From UBA6115 sp964534515 (lineage in GTDB: Bacteria > Bacillota > Clostridia > Christensenellales > Aristaeellaceae), in assembly GCA_964534515.1 (NCBI GenBank), contig CAZHPW010000008.1:1-36542 (forward strand): DNA of 36,542 nucleotides. Reading direction: 5' to 3'. Of this stretch, positions 7,751 through 16,487 are shown piece after piece (within the stretch, counting starts at the first letter, position 1; the number at the start of each line of letters is the position of its first letter). The translations under genes were made by a program, and so were the position numbers. Under the pieces are notes generated by a model. That model worked only from the letters and a program-made list of their open reading frames with translations, was not told the DNA's origin and made no database searches.

Positions 7751-8752
7751 ATGCTCAGACTCGTTTTGGACGCGATGGGCGGCGACCACGCGCCGCAGGC
7801 CACCTGTGAGGGCGCTGTCATGGCGCTGCGGGCGGACAAAGACCTGCACCTGATTTTGGCCGGCGTGCCCGAAGCCATTGAGGCGCACTTAAAAGGCGCT
7901 GATGACGTCAGGGAGCGCATCACGGTCTTAAATACCCCCGAAATCATCACCAACAATGAATCCCCCGCCATGGCCATCCGTCAAAAGAAGGACAGCGCTG
8001 TGGTCCGCGGCATGCTCATGGTGCGCGAGGGCGAGGCCGAGGGCTTTGTTTCCGCCGGTTCAACAGGGGCCACCCTGGTGGGCGGCATGCTTCGCCTGGG
8101 CCGCATCCCCGGCATTGAGCGCCCTGCCTTGGCCCCGATGCTGCCCGGCAAGAGCAGCCAGTACCTGCTGATTGACTGCGGCGCCAATGTGGACAGCAAG
8201 CCTGAGTACTTAGCCCAGTTTGGCTTGATGGGCGACGCCTACATGCGCACAATGATGGGGCTTAAAAACCCGCGCATCGGCCTTGTCAACAACGGCGCTG
8301 AGGAAGAAAAGGGCAGCCAATTGTACATGGAAGCCCACCAGCTTTTAAAGAAGGAACCCATCAATTTTGTGGGCAACATTGAGGCCCGCTATATCCCCGC
8401 TGACCAGGCTGATGTCATCGTGTGCGACGGGTTTGACGGCAACATCATTCTCAAGTACACTGAGGGCATCGCGGGCGCCCTGATGAGCATCATCAAACGC
8501 GAGCTGATGGCGGACACCCGCAGCAAAATCGGCGCCCTGCTGGCCAAGCCCGCTTTCGCGAGGGTAAAGAAGATGATGGACTACACGGAGGTCGGCGGCG
8601 CGCCGCTTCTGGGCGTCCGTGGCGCGGTGGTCAAAGCCCACGGCTCCAGCAACGCCAAGGCTATCTCCAGCGCCATCCGGCAGGCCGCGCTCATGGCCCG
8701 CAACAAAGTGTCCCTCGCCATTGAAGAAAACCTGGCTAAACCGTTAAACTAA
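7751..8752 (+). CDS. plsX: Phosphate acyltransferase PlsX
   Basis: Converts acyl-ACP and phosphate to acyl-phosphate, the donor for PlsY in phospholipid synthesis; a peripheral membrane enzyme. 333 residues, normal length. Conserved features are the start LRLVLDAMGGDHAP, GFVSAGSTGATLVGGMLRLGR, LLIDCGANVD, GLVNNGAEEEKGS and the C-terminal GGAPLLGVRGAVVKAHGSSNAKAI. The ATG at 7751 is set by TTGGAGG 5-10 bp upstream; an earlier in-frame ATG at 7673 would place the promoter inside the gene. Heads an operon with acpP, rnc, smc and ftsY. fapR, fabD and fabG, which accompany plsX in Bacillus, are absent here. Confidence 0.96.
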   Translation: MLRLVLDAMGGDHAPQATCEGAVMALRADKDLHLILAGVPEAIEAHLKGADDVRERITVLNTPEIITNNESPAMAIRQKKDSAVVRGMLMVREGEAEGFVSAGSTGATLVGGMLRLGRIPGIERPALAPMLPGKSSQYLLIDCGANVDSKPEYLAQFGLMGDAYMRTMMGLKNPRIGLVNNGAEEEKGSQLYMEAHQLLKKEPINFVGNIEARYIPADQADVIVCDGFDGNIILKYTEGIAGALMSIIKRELMADTRSKIGALLAKPAFARVKKMMDYTEVGGAPLLGVRGAVVKAHGSSNAKAISSAIRQAALMARNKVSLAIEENLAKPLN

Positions 8753-8767
8753 GGAGGAACCCGCCCC

Positions 8768-8986
8768 ATGCTTATGGAAAACGTTGTGAACCTCATCTCC
8801 AAGCAGCTCAAAGCCGAGCCCGGCACCATCACCCGCGACTCACGCCTGGTGGAAGACCTGGGTGCCGACAGCGCCAACGTGATGGTGCTGATCATGGATC
8901 TTGAGGATCAGTTCAACCTGCAGGTGGAAGACAGCGCCATTACCAGCCTGAAAACGGTAAAGGACGTTGTAGCGTATATCGAAAGC
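8768..8986 (+). CDS. acpP: Acyl carrier protein, copy 1 (3' end lost in assembly gap)
   Basis: 73 residues are visible and only the last few residues and the stop are missing. The phosphopantetheine site is GADSANVMVLIMDLEDQF, with Ser at residue 36. The usual DSL after the serine is replaced by DSA, a form I associate with some Clostridia ACPs. Four helices of an ordinary ACP can be followed up to DVVAYIES. AAGGAGG 9-10 bp before ATG 8768 supports the start; a second ATG two codons later is less well placed. Lies 15 bp after plsX. It carries acyl chains for fatty-acid synthesis and for PlsX. Confidence 0.85.
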
Positions 8987-8996
8987 NNNNNNNNNN
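8987..8996. other. Assembly gap (10 N)
   Basis: Ten undetermined bases join two contig ends. The size is probably a placeholder, so true distance and content are unknown. The missing DNA should hold the end of the first acpP, a short spacer and the start of the second. The reading frame runs through the N stretch by chance; the apparent fused two-ACP protein is not reliable. Confidence 0.95.
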
Positions 8997-8998
8997 TC

Positions 8999-9181
8999 AG
9001 CCCCGACAAAGTGGGCATGGACGCCAAACTGGTGGAAGACCTGGGCGCGGACAGCGCCAATGTCATGGTGCTGATTATGGACCTGGAAGACCAGTTCAAC
9101 ATCCAGATTGAAGACAACGCCATCACCACGCTCAAAACCGTGGGCGATGTGGTCGATTACATCCAGGAACGCCAAGGGTGA
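8999..9181 (+). CDS. acpP: Acyl carrier protein, copy 2 (5' end lost in assembly gap)
   Basis: The 60 visible residues start in the first loop (SPDKVGMDAKLVEDL) and run to a normal ACP end (DVVDYIQERQG). The phosphopantetheine site GADSANVMVLIMDLEDQF is identical to copy 1. Over the aligned 47-residue core I count about 8 differences, plus many silent codon changes, so this looks like a diverged paralogue and not a second read of copy 1. Its stop overlaps the putative GTG start of rnc (GTGA, 9178-9181). The start codon and first helix are in the gap. Confidence 0.82.
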   Translation, partial: SPDKVGMDAKLVEDLGADSANVMVLIMDLEDQFNIQIEDNAITTLKTVGDVVDYIQERQG

Positions 9182-9906
9182 CACAAAAGGACTCCTCGCT
9201 GCTGCACAAAGAGGCAGCAGCCTTTTTTCATGACAAAACGGGCATCAGCGGGCTCATGGAAGCCCTTCAATATTCCTTTCATGATACCGGTTTATTGAAA
9301 ACCGCCCTGACCCACCCGGCTGCCAGCCAGGTCAAGAACAATCAACGGCTGGAGTTTCTGGGGGACGCGGTGCTTGAACTCATCATCAGCCACGCCCTGT
9401 TTGAACTGAAAAATGACCAGGAAGGCAAATTGACCTTCAGGCGCCAGAAACTGGTCAACGAGCAGACCCTGGCCGGCATCGCGCGTGAAATTGGCCTGGG
9501 GGAATACCTCCAGTTGGACGCTTCCCTAAACGCCCAGGGCGGCAGGGACAACCCTTCCATCTTGGCAGACGCCATGGAGGCCGTTTTGGCCGCCATCTAT
9601 TTGGACGGCGGGCTTGAGCAAGCCCGGAACACGGTGTTGAGCCTCTGGGACAAGGCCATTAAGAGCGCGGACGCCGAACTGGACCCCAAGGGCCGGCTGC
9701 AGACCCTGTTTCAGGCCTCCGGGCTCAATGAGCCGGAGTACAAAGACATCCTGGCCGAAGGCCCGGCGCACCGCCGGGTATTTACCGTGGCGGTATTCAA
9801 AGACGGCGTGGAACTGGCCCGGGGCACCGGCGCCACCAAGCGCTTAGCGCAGCAGCAGGCCGCGCAGAAAGCGATTTTAGACATGGAAAGGGGGAAAGGC
9901 ACATGA
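9178..9906 (+). CDS. rnc: Ribonuclease III
   Basis: Cleaves double-stranded RNA, processes rRNA precursors and regulates some mRNAs. The endonuclease domain shows the signature NQRLEFLGDAVLEL and the second acidic site DAMEAVLAAIYLDGG; a C-terminal dsRNA-binding domain spans about 165-240 (GATKRLAQQQAAQKAI). The GTG start at 9178 overlaps the acpP stop and gives 242 aa. However, residues 8-17 are encoded by a perfect hairpin with a T-run (see 9198-9228), and family homology begins only near residue 25. The one in-frame ATG is at 9256 (MEALQYSF), with a weak ribosome site. The start is therefore uncertain; the gene identity is not. It overlaps smc by 4 bp. Confidence 0.93.
   Translation: MTQKDSSLLHKEAAAFFHDKTGISGLMEALQYSFHDTGLLKTALTHPAASQVKNNQRLEFLGDAVLELIISHALFELKNDQEGKLTFRRQKLVNEQTLAGIAREIGLGEYLQLDASLNAQGGRDNPSILADAMEAVLAAIYLDGGLEQARNTVLSLWDKAIKSADAELDPKGRLQTLFQASGLNEPEYKDILAEGPAHRRVFTVAVFKDGVELARGTGATKRLAQQQAAQKAILDMERGKGT
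9198..9228 (+). terminator. Terminator-like hairpin inside the 5' end of rnc
   Basis: GCTGCTGC (9198-9205) and GCAGCAGC (9214-9221) are perfectly complementary around an 8-nt loop, followed by six T (9223-9228). This is an intrinsic-terminator layout between acpP and the conserved part of rnc. It could end part of the acpP transcripts, act as a regulatory stem, or mark the true 5' UTR of rnc. Confidence 0.6.
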
Positions 9907-12900
9907 AACTGACCCGGCTTGAGCTGTTTGGCTTCAAGTCCTTTCCCCAGCGCACCGATGTGCGCTTTGACGAGGGCATCACCGGCATTGTCGGACCCAA
10001 CGGCTCCGGCAAGAGCAACATCGCCGACGCCGTTCGCTGGGTGTTGGGCGAGCAAAGCGCCAAGGCGCTCCGCGGCGCCAAGATGGAGGACGTCATCTTT
10101 GTGGGCACGCAAAAGCGCAAGCTTATGCCCTATTGCGAGGTCTCCCTCATTTTTGACAACCAGGACGGCAAACTCAAAAACCCGCATACCGAGGTCATGG
10201 TCACCCGCCGTGTCTACCGCAGCGGGGAGGGCGAGTACTACCTCAACAAAAAATCCTGCCGCCTAAAGGACATCGTTGAATTGTTCCACGATACCGGCGT
10301 AGGACGTGAGGGCTACTCCATTATCGGCCAGGGCCACATTGACGTTATCCTGTCCGGCCGTGGCGAGGAGCGCCGCGCCGCCTTTGAGGAGGCCGCCGGC
10401 ATCATGGCCTACCGCTCCCGCAAGGAAGAGGCCGAGCGCAAGCTCAACCGCACCCAGGAGCACTTGCTCCGCGTTGGTGATCTCTTAGAAGAGCTGGGCA
10501 GCCGCCTGGAGCCCCTCAAGGAGCAAAGCGAGACTGCGAGGGAGTATTTGCGCTTGTCTGAGCGCTTAAAGAACCTGGACGCCACCATTTTCTTAGCCCG
10601 CCACGAGCGGCTCAGCAAGCGCATTGAGACCCTGGAGGAAAGCAACAAGGCCATTGCCGAAATGGTCGAAAAGCACGAGCAGGACCTGGAAGGCTACAAG
10701 CAAAAGCGCCTTGCGAATGAGGAAAGCCTCTCACTCGCGGAGGCCGAGAGCGAGCGCGTCCTCAACACCCTGCAGGCTCAGGAGAACGCCCTGCGCGAGC
10801 AGGCCGTCTTGAAAGAGCGAAGCGCCCAGGTATTGCAAGCCGCCATCACCGAGGAGCAGGGCAATGTCAGCAGTATTGAAGCCCTGGACCAGGAAGCGGC
10901 GGAATTGACCCGGATGCTTGAGAACAGCAGCCAGGACACCGAAAGCGAGCAAAAGCTGCTGGATGAAGCGGACAAAATACTAAGCGAGCTGGAAAAGCAG
11001 GCTGAGCAGGCGCAGTCCGAGCAGACCTCCCTGGAGGAAGCCCTGGACAGCCACCGCAGCCGGATTTTGCAGTCCGCCAACAGCCGCACCGACGCCCGCG
11101 AGCAGCAGGCGCGACAGCAGGCCATGCTCACCCAGGCGCAAAGCCGTGTCAATGAAATCACCGGCAATGAAGCCCAGCTTCAGGACGCGCTCACCATCGC
11201 GCAGCAGGAAGAGCAGGCCGCCCAGGACAAATTGGAATCCACCCGCGAAGCGGTCAACCGCCTCTATGAAAACCTCAGGCAGACAGAGGCCAATTTGCTT
11301 TTGGAGCGTGAGCAGACCCAGGCCGATGAAGCCGCCTTCCAGGCGGCCCAGACCCGCTTCCAGCAGGACAAGGCCCGCCTTACCGCCATGGAGGAATTGG
11401 CCCGCTCCCATGAGGGCTTTTTCCAGCCCGTCCGCCAGGCTCTGCAATACGCCGAGGGCAACAAAAAGGTTCACGGCGCTCTGGCCCACCTCATTTCCGT
11501 GCCCAAGGAGTTGGAGACCGCGCTTGAGATGGTGCTGGGCAGCGCGCTGCAAAACATCGTTACCGATGACGAGGAAACCGCGCAGGAGCTCATCAACTAC
11601 CTGCGCGAGAAGCGCTATGGCCGCACCACCTTCCTGCCCATCTCCGCCGTCCGCGGCCGCACCCTAAACCCCAACGAAAAAGCCGTGCTCACCATGCCCG
11701 GCTGCCTGGGCACGGCCAGTGAGCTGGTCACTTATGAGCCCAAATACCGCGACATCGTGGAATCCCTTCTGGGCCGCACCCTGGTCGCCCAGAACCTGGA
11801 CGCCGCCATCGCCATCTCAAGAAAAGGCCGCCAGGCCTTCCACGTTGTCACCCTGCAGGGTGACGTCATGCGCGCCGGCGGCGCGATGACCGGCGGCTCC
11901 GTACAGAGCAAAACCGTCAGCCTTCTGGGCCGTGAGCGCGAAATCAAGGAGCTCTCCCAGAAGCTCAACGAGCAAATCATCACCCTCCAGGACACCCAGG
12001 CCGCCCTCAACCAGAAGAAGGCGGAGCTCAAAACCGCCCAGGAAAAGGCCGCGTCTGAGCGCCTCATCGCCCAGGACGAGGAAATCGCCATCGCGCGTGA
12101 GGAAGAGCGCGTCAACCAGGCCACCGAGCGCCTTAACAACGCCCAGGCGCGCCTGGAGCAGTCCGAGACCGCCAAGACCCAATTGCAGGAAATGATTGCG
12201 CAGATTGAGTCCGACCTGGGCAAGGCCGACCTCATCAACAAGCAGGTTGAAGAGGACCGCGAGGCCATGGAAGCCGAGGACAGCCGCCTGCGCGCCGCCT
12301 TTGCGAAGGCGCGCGAAGCCACCGACGGCATCCGTGAGCGCCTGGACGAGGCCCGTGAAAAGAAAACAGCCCTGGTACACCGCCTGGACCTGGTTCACCG
12401 GGACAAGCAGCGCTTTGAAAAAGAGCTCATCGCCCTGCGCCAGCGCCGCGACCGCCTCAAGTTAAATGCCGCCTCCCTCAAGGAGCGCATCGCCAAAGAA
12501 CAGCAAAAGGTAGAGGAGTTGGACGCGCTCACCACACAGATGACGGCCGCGGTGGAGCAAATCCGCGAGCAGAACACCCGCGCTGAAACCAGGCGCCGTG
12601 AGCTTACCGCGCTGCAAAAGCATTTGATGGACCAGTCCGAGGCCACCCACCGCCTCCACAGCGAGGACAGCGCCAAACTGCACAGGGGAGAGCTCAACCT
12701 CACCCGTCTGCAGGAGGAGCTGCACACCATCACGGCCACCCTCTTTAACACCCATGAGTTGACCTATGCCTTGGCCGGCGACTTCGCCATCAAGGAGAAG
12801 ACCGACCTGCCCTCCCTTGAAAAAGAGGCCGGGGACATCCGCAAGCAGATTAAGGACATGGGCGCCATCAACATCCATGCCCTGGACGAGTACGCTACCA

Positions 12901-13463
12901 CGCAAAACCGCTTTACCGAGCTCTCCGTGCAGCGCGATGACGCGCAGCAGGCTCGTGAGGACCTCTTAAACCTCATCAAACGCCTGCAGGGGCAGATGGA
13001 AAAGCAGTTTGTGCGCGAGTTCGCCCTGCTCAATGAATACTTCGCCGAGACCTTCAAGCGTCTCTTCAACGGCGGCCAGGCCAGCCTTAGCCTGTCTGAC
13101 CCCGCCCACCCGCTGGAGTGCGAAATCCAAATCAAGGCCCAGCCGCCCGGTAAGAAGCTGCAATTGCTCTCCCTGCTCTCCGGCGGTGAGCGCACCTTAA
13201 CCGCGATTGCCATTCTCTTCGCGATGCTTAAACTCAAGCCCACGCCTTTTTGCATCCTGGATGAGATTGAGGCCGCTTTGGACGACGCCAACATCTATTC
13301 CTTTGCCGACTACCTCAAGGAGTACAAGTCCGGCACCCAATTTATTGTCATCACCCACCGCAAGGGCACCATGGAAAGCTGCGACATGCTCTACGGCGTT
13401 ACCATGCGCGAAAAGGGCGTGTCTGACATCATCTCCGTGAACCTGCAGGAGTACACCGCCTAA
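9903..13463 (+). CDS. smc: Chromosome segregation protein SMC
   Basis: ATP-driven chromosome-organising protein that works with ScpA/ScpB, which are not in this window. 1186 residues, full length. Walker A GPNGSGKS (31-38) lies in the N-terminal head and the Q-loop GYSIIGQGHIDVILSGRGEERR follows. Two long coiled coils (about 170-500 and 665-1000) flank a hinge at roughly 505-665 with the GGAMTGGS motif. The C-terminal head carries LLSGGERTLTAIAILFA (near 1090) and Walker B FCILDEIEAALDDAN (near 1115). Overlaps rnc by 4 bp and precedes ftsY by 14 bp, the standard rnc-smc-ftsY order. Confidence 0.97.
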   Translation: MKLTRLELFGFKSFPQRTDVRFDEGITGIVGPNGSGKSNIADAVRWVLGEQSAKALRGAKMEDVIFVGTQKRKLMPYCEVSLIFDNQDGKLKNPHTEVMVTRRVYRSGEGEYYLNKKSCRLKDIVELFHDTGVGREGYSIIGQGHIDVILSGRGEERRAAFEEAAGIMAYRSRKEEAERKLNRTQEHLLRVGDLLEELGSRLEPLKEQSETAREYLRLSERLKNLDATIFLARHERLSKRIETLEESNKAIAEMVEKHEQDLEGYKQKRLANEESLSLAEAESERVLNTLQAQENALREQAVLKERSAQVLQAAITEEQGNVSSIEALDQEAAELTRMLENSSQDTESEQKLLDEADKILSELEKQAEQAQSEQTSLEEALDSHRSRILQSANSRTDAREQQARQQAMLTQAQSRVNEITGNEAQLQDALTIAQQEEQAAQDKLESTREAVNRLYENLRQTEANLLLEREQTQADEAAFQAAQTRFQQDKARLTAMEELARSHEGFFQPVRQALQYAEGNKKVHGALAHLISVPKELETALEMVLGSALQNIVTDDEETAQELINYLREKRYGRTTFLPISAVRGRTLNPNEKAVLTMPGCLGTASELVTYEPKYRDIVESLLGRTLVAQNLDAAIAISRKGRQAFHVVTLQGDVMRAGGAMTGGSVQSKTVSLLGREREIKELSQKLNEQIITLQDTQAALNQKKAELKTAQEKAASERLIAQDEEIAIAREEERVNQATERLNNAQARLEQSETAKTQLQEMIAQIESDLGKADLINKQVEEDREAMEAEDSRLRAAFAKAREATDGIRERLDEAREKKTALVHRLDLVHRDKQRFEKELIALRQRRDRLKLNAASLKERIAKEQQKVEELDALTTQMTAAVEQIREQNTRAETRRRELTALQKHLMDQSEATHRLHSEDSAKLHRGELNLTRLQEELHTITATLFNTHELTYALAGDFAIKEKTDLPSLEKEAGDIRKQIKDMGAINIHALDEYATTQNRFTELSVQRDDAQQAREDLLNLIKRLQGQMEKQFVREFALLNEYFAETFKRLFNGGQASLSLSDPAHPLECEIQIKAQPPGKKLQLLSLLSGGERTLTAIAILFAMLKLKPTPFCILDEIEAALDDANIYSFADYLKEYKSGTQFIVITHRKGTMESCDMLYGVTMREKGVSDIISVNLQEYTA

Positions 13464-13477
13464 CAAAGGAGGACCAC

Positions 13478-14377
<900 letters not shown>

Positions 14378-14390
14378 GAGAGAAGAGACA

Positions 14391-14508
14391 GGGGAGACCT
14401 TGGGGAGCGCTTTTTTAGAGATTAAGAACGGGGAAACCTGGGGAGCGCTTTTTTTAAGATTAGGAACGGGGAAACCTTGGGGAGCGCTTTTGAAAAAGCG
14501 CTCCCCAA
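14391..14508. repeat. Three tandem ~38-bp repeats ending in a 15-bp palindrome
   Basis: Units begin GGGGA(G/A)ACCT at 14391, 14430 and 14468, periods 39 and 38 bp, each containing GGGGAGCGCTTTT. Only the third is followed by the complementary arm. There TTGGGGAGCGCTTTT (14477-14491) pairs perfectly with AAAAGCGCTCCCCAA (14494-14508) over a 2-nt loop. The single right arm could pair with any of the three left arms. Lies just after ftsY. Confidence 0.8.
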
Positions 14509-14528
14509 ACCCCTCTGAAAACTTTGGA
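14479..14528. repeat. Intergenic palindromic repeat, copy A
   Basis: A 50-bp element made of the GGGGAGCGCTTTT palindrome plus a tail CCCCTCTGAAAACTTT. It matches copy B at 14588-14637 with three differences. Probably a member of a dispersed REP-like intergenic family; no coding potential. Confidence 0.75.
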
Positions 14529-14542
14529 GTGATTGAATATTG

Positions 14543-14572
14543 ACTGTTCCCTGTTGCGGGGGACAGTTTTTT
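14543..14572 (+). terminator. Likely terminator of the plsX-ftsY operon
   Basis: ACTGTTCCC (14543-14551) pairs with GGGGACAGT (14559-14567), with one G-U pair, and six T follow (14567-14572). It lies between the two copies of the palindromic repeat, 165 bp after ftsY. The 15-bp palindrome before it may also stop transcription. Confidence 0.6.
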
Positions 14573-14587
14573 ATTCTGGGAGACGGC

Positions 14588-14637
14588 GGGGAGCACTTTT
14601 GAAAAAGCGCTCCCCACACCCCTCTGAAAACTTTAGA
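14588..14637. repeat. Intergenic palindromic repeat, copy B
   Basis: Same 50-bp element as at 14479-14528, with three substitutions. One of them (A at 14595) breaks a pair in the GGGGAGC-CTTTT stem. Two copies 109 bp apart point to duplication or repeated insertion. Confidence 0.75.
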
Positions 14638-14702
14638 ATTATTTTGTATATGCCCTCAGATAAATTAATTTAAATCCCATACCCCTATTAAAGTTTCTTT
14701 TG

Positions 14703-14728
14703 CTCCTTTTCTTTTCAAAGAAAAGGAG
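14703..14728. repeat. Dispersed palindrome, CTCCTTTTCTTT type (copy 1)
   Basis: Arms CTCCTTTTCTTT (14703-14714) and AAAGAAAAGGAG (14717-14728) are fully complementary with a 2-nt loop. A second copy occurs at 20097-20120; both share the left flank TTCTTTTG and a CGTCCC motif close to the right. Both lie downstream of gene ends, next to a separate terminator. Confidence 0.75.
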
Positions 14729-14730
14729 AC

Positions 14731-14770
14731 GTCCCCAACCGTCCCCAACCGTCCCCAACCGTCCCCATCG
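14731..14770. repeat. Four tandem 10-bp repeats, GTCCCCAACC
   Basis: Three perfect copies (14731-14760) and one degenerate copy (14761-14770) at exact 10-bp period, followed by related GTCCCC and ATCCCC segments. Directly adjoins the palindrome at 14703-14728. Non-coding; likely variable in length between strains. Confidence 0.8.
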
Positions 14771-14790
14771 TCCCCTCCTCATCCCCAACA

Positions 14791-14816
14791 AAAAGCCCCC
14801 CGCTTTCGCGGGAGGC
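14791..14816 (-). terminator. Terminator of the peptidoglycan-binding lipoprotein gene
   Basis: GCCCCCCGC (14795-14803) and GCGGGAGGC (14808-14816) form a stem with one mismatch and a 4-nt loop. On the minus strand it is followed by TTTTTG, 19 bp after the stop codon of the lipoprotein gene. Confidence 0.75.
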
Positions 14817-14834
14817 CAAGTTAAATCGTGTTGC

Positions 14835-16247
14835 TTATGAGCCGGTGGGGAAGTCGCCCTGGTAGAGGATGCGCAGGGTGCCCTGGCCGGCGGCGCCGTC
14901 CTGGGACAGGCCTTTTCTGCGCTGGAAATCCTTGACGGCTTCCGTGGTGCCAAAGCCGAAGAGCCCGTCAACCGTGCCGTTGTAGTAGCCCTGGTCCTTG
15001 AGCGCTTGCTGCAGCTGGCGCACCAGGGGGCCGGAGTTGCCTTCACGCAGGGTGACATAGCCGCCGGCGGGGTTGGGGGTGACATTGGTGTAATGCGGGA
15101 TGCGGGTGGGCACACCGGCGGGGGGATTGGTGGGGTTGGTGGTGGTGCCGCCGCGGTTGGCGTTGGAACTAAAGAGCGCGGCATAGGTGTTGGAGCCCAC
15201 GCGCCCATCGGGGGAGAGCCGGTTGGCGCTCTGGAAGGCTTTGACTGCGGCCTCGGTGGAGGCGCCGAAGTCCCCATCCACGCTGCCGGTGTAGAAATTG
15301 AGTTCCTTGAGCCTGCTCTGGATGCGGCGCACGGCGCTGGAGTCCATCAGCCCACGCTGGATGGAGGTGCCAATGATGCCGACGGAGCTGGAGGTGGAGC
15401 GGGCGGAGGAGGAGTAGAGTTTCTTTAAGGTCTCCTGCCCGGCGACGCCGTCGGAGTAGGAGGTGTTGCGATCCTGGAAGGCATAGACCGCGGCTTCGGT
15501 CATGTCGTCAAACCGGCCGTTGGGCTGGCCCATTAAGTAGCCCAGGTCGATGAGCCGCTGCTGCATACGCCTGACGTCATTGCCGGAGGAGCCATTGCGC
15601 AGGTAGGTGTTCGCGCTGATGACCGGGGTGGCGGTGGCCCTGGGGGTGGGTGTCGCGGTGGGCCTGGGCGGCAGGGCGGAGGAGGAATTGAGCTTGTTGA
15701 GGGTGGCAGTGCCGGCGATGCCGTCCACATAGAGGTTGTTGCGGGCCTGGAAGGCCTTGACCGCGGCCTCGGTGGTCTTGCCAAAGTCACCGTCAACCGA
15801 GCCGATGTTGTATTTGAGGTCCTTGAGCCGCTGCTGCAGCGTGCGCACGGTGGGGCCGGAAGCGCCCAGTTTCAGAACCATGGGTGTGGGCGAGGGCGAG
15901 ACCGCGCCGGGGGTGGTGGTTACGGTGATGACGCCGCCCCAGACGGTGGCAGTGGGGGTTAAGAAGGGCTGGTTGCTGGTTAAGATGCTGCCCCAGCTGC
16001 CCGGTGAGGGCGAGGTTAAGATATTGGGTGAGCCGGAGGGCAGGTTAATCACAAACCCCGTGGTCGGGGAGGGGGACTCGCCGGGTTCCGGCGTAGGCGT
16101 GCCGCGCACCGGGAAAATGTTATCGGTGTTGTCGCCGTTGTTCTGCTGGATTGTGGTATCCGGGGTGGCGGTGCACCCGGCCAGAATGGCAGCGAACAGC
16201 AGCAAGGCCGCCAATCGGGCGATTTTTGATACTTTTTTACGCTCCAT
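14835..16247 (-). CDS. Lipoprotein with four peptidoglycan-binding (PG_binding_1) repeats
   Basis: 470 residues. The N terminus is a lipoprotein signal peptide (hydrophobic 12-23, lipobox ILAG-C25). A Pro/Ser/Thr-rich spacer (about 26-120) follows, then four PG_binding_1 repeats near 124-187, 216-282, 296-361 and 400-465. Each shows the pattern LQxRLKxLxxxxGxxDGxFGxxTxxAVxxFQ...DGxxGxxT. No catalytic domain (amidase, SleB, L,D-transpeptidase) is visible, so it should attach to the wall without cutting it. Similar repeat domains occur in spore-cortex and cell-wall hydrolases. Ribosome site AAAGGATGG lies before the ATG. It is a single-gene unit with its own terminator. The family is clear; the role is inferred only as wall-binding scaffold or accessory protein. 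Confidence 0.88.
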   Translation of the reverse strand: MERKKVSKIARLAALLLFAAILAGCTATPDTTIQQNNGDNTDNIFPVRGTPTPEPGESPSPTTGFVINLPSGSPNILTSPSPGSWGSILTSNQPFLTPTATVWGGVITVTTTPGAVSPSPTPMVLKLGASGPTVRTLQQRLKDLKYNIGSVDGDFGKTTEAAVKAFQARNNLYVDGIAGTATLNKLNSSSALPPRPTATPTPRATATPVISANTYLRNGSSGNDVRRMQQRLIDLGYLMGQPNGRFDDMTEAAVYAFQDRNTSYSDGVAGQETLKKLYSSSARSTSSSVGIIGTSIQRGLMDSSAVRRIQSRLKELNFYTGSVDGDFGASTEAAVKAFQSANRLSPDGRVGSNTYAALFSSNANRGGTTTNPTNPPAGVPTRIPHYTNVTPNPAGGYVTLREGNSGPLVRQLQQALKDQGYYNGTVDGLFGFGTTEAVKDFQRRKGLSQDGAAGQGTLRILYQGDFPTGS

Positions 16248-16429
16248 GTCTAACCATCCTTTATCCGGTGAACCGGTGTTCTTGACAGTGTCTGCTGTCC
16301 AATCATAAAACGCTTCACAAGCGCGGTTTCATCCAATGACGCAAACCCTGAAATCCTTTGGTTTTACCCACATAACCTTATCATAAGCCCGCCCCTAAAT
16401 CAACATAATTTTAACGGTGCTTCATATAA

Positions 16430-16458
16430 TTGACATAAATATTCCGCTTTGCTACAAT
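16430..16458 (+). promoter_or_regulatory. Consensus promoter of mntP
   Basis: TTGACA (16430-16435) and TACAAT (16453-16458) are 17 bp apart. The predicted leader is only about 22 nt, which leaves no room for a yybP-ykoY manganese riboswitch. The rest of the 240-bp gap (16248-16429) shows nothing I can name. Confidence 0.8.
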
Positions 16459-16487
16459 GCGTCGGAATGTAAAGGAGCGGATTGAAC

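Noticed and set aside
8768..9181. A genuine two-domain acyl carrier protein
   Set aside because: The join runs through ten N, the spacing between the two serines is too short for two full domains, and the second copy lacks its first helix. Two separate genes are more likely.
14731..14770. CRISPR-like array
   Set aside because: The units are only 10 bp and directly abut, with no spacers; no cas gene is present.
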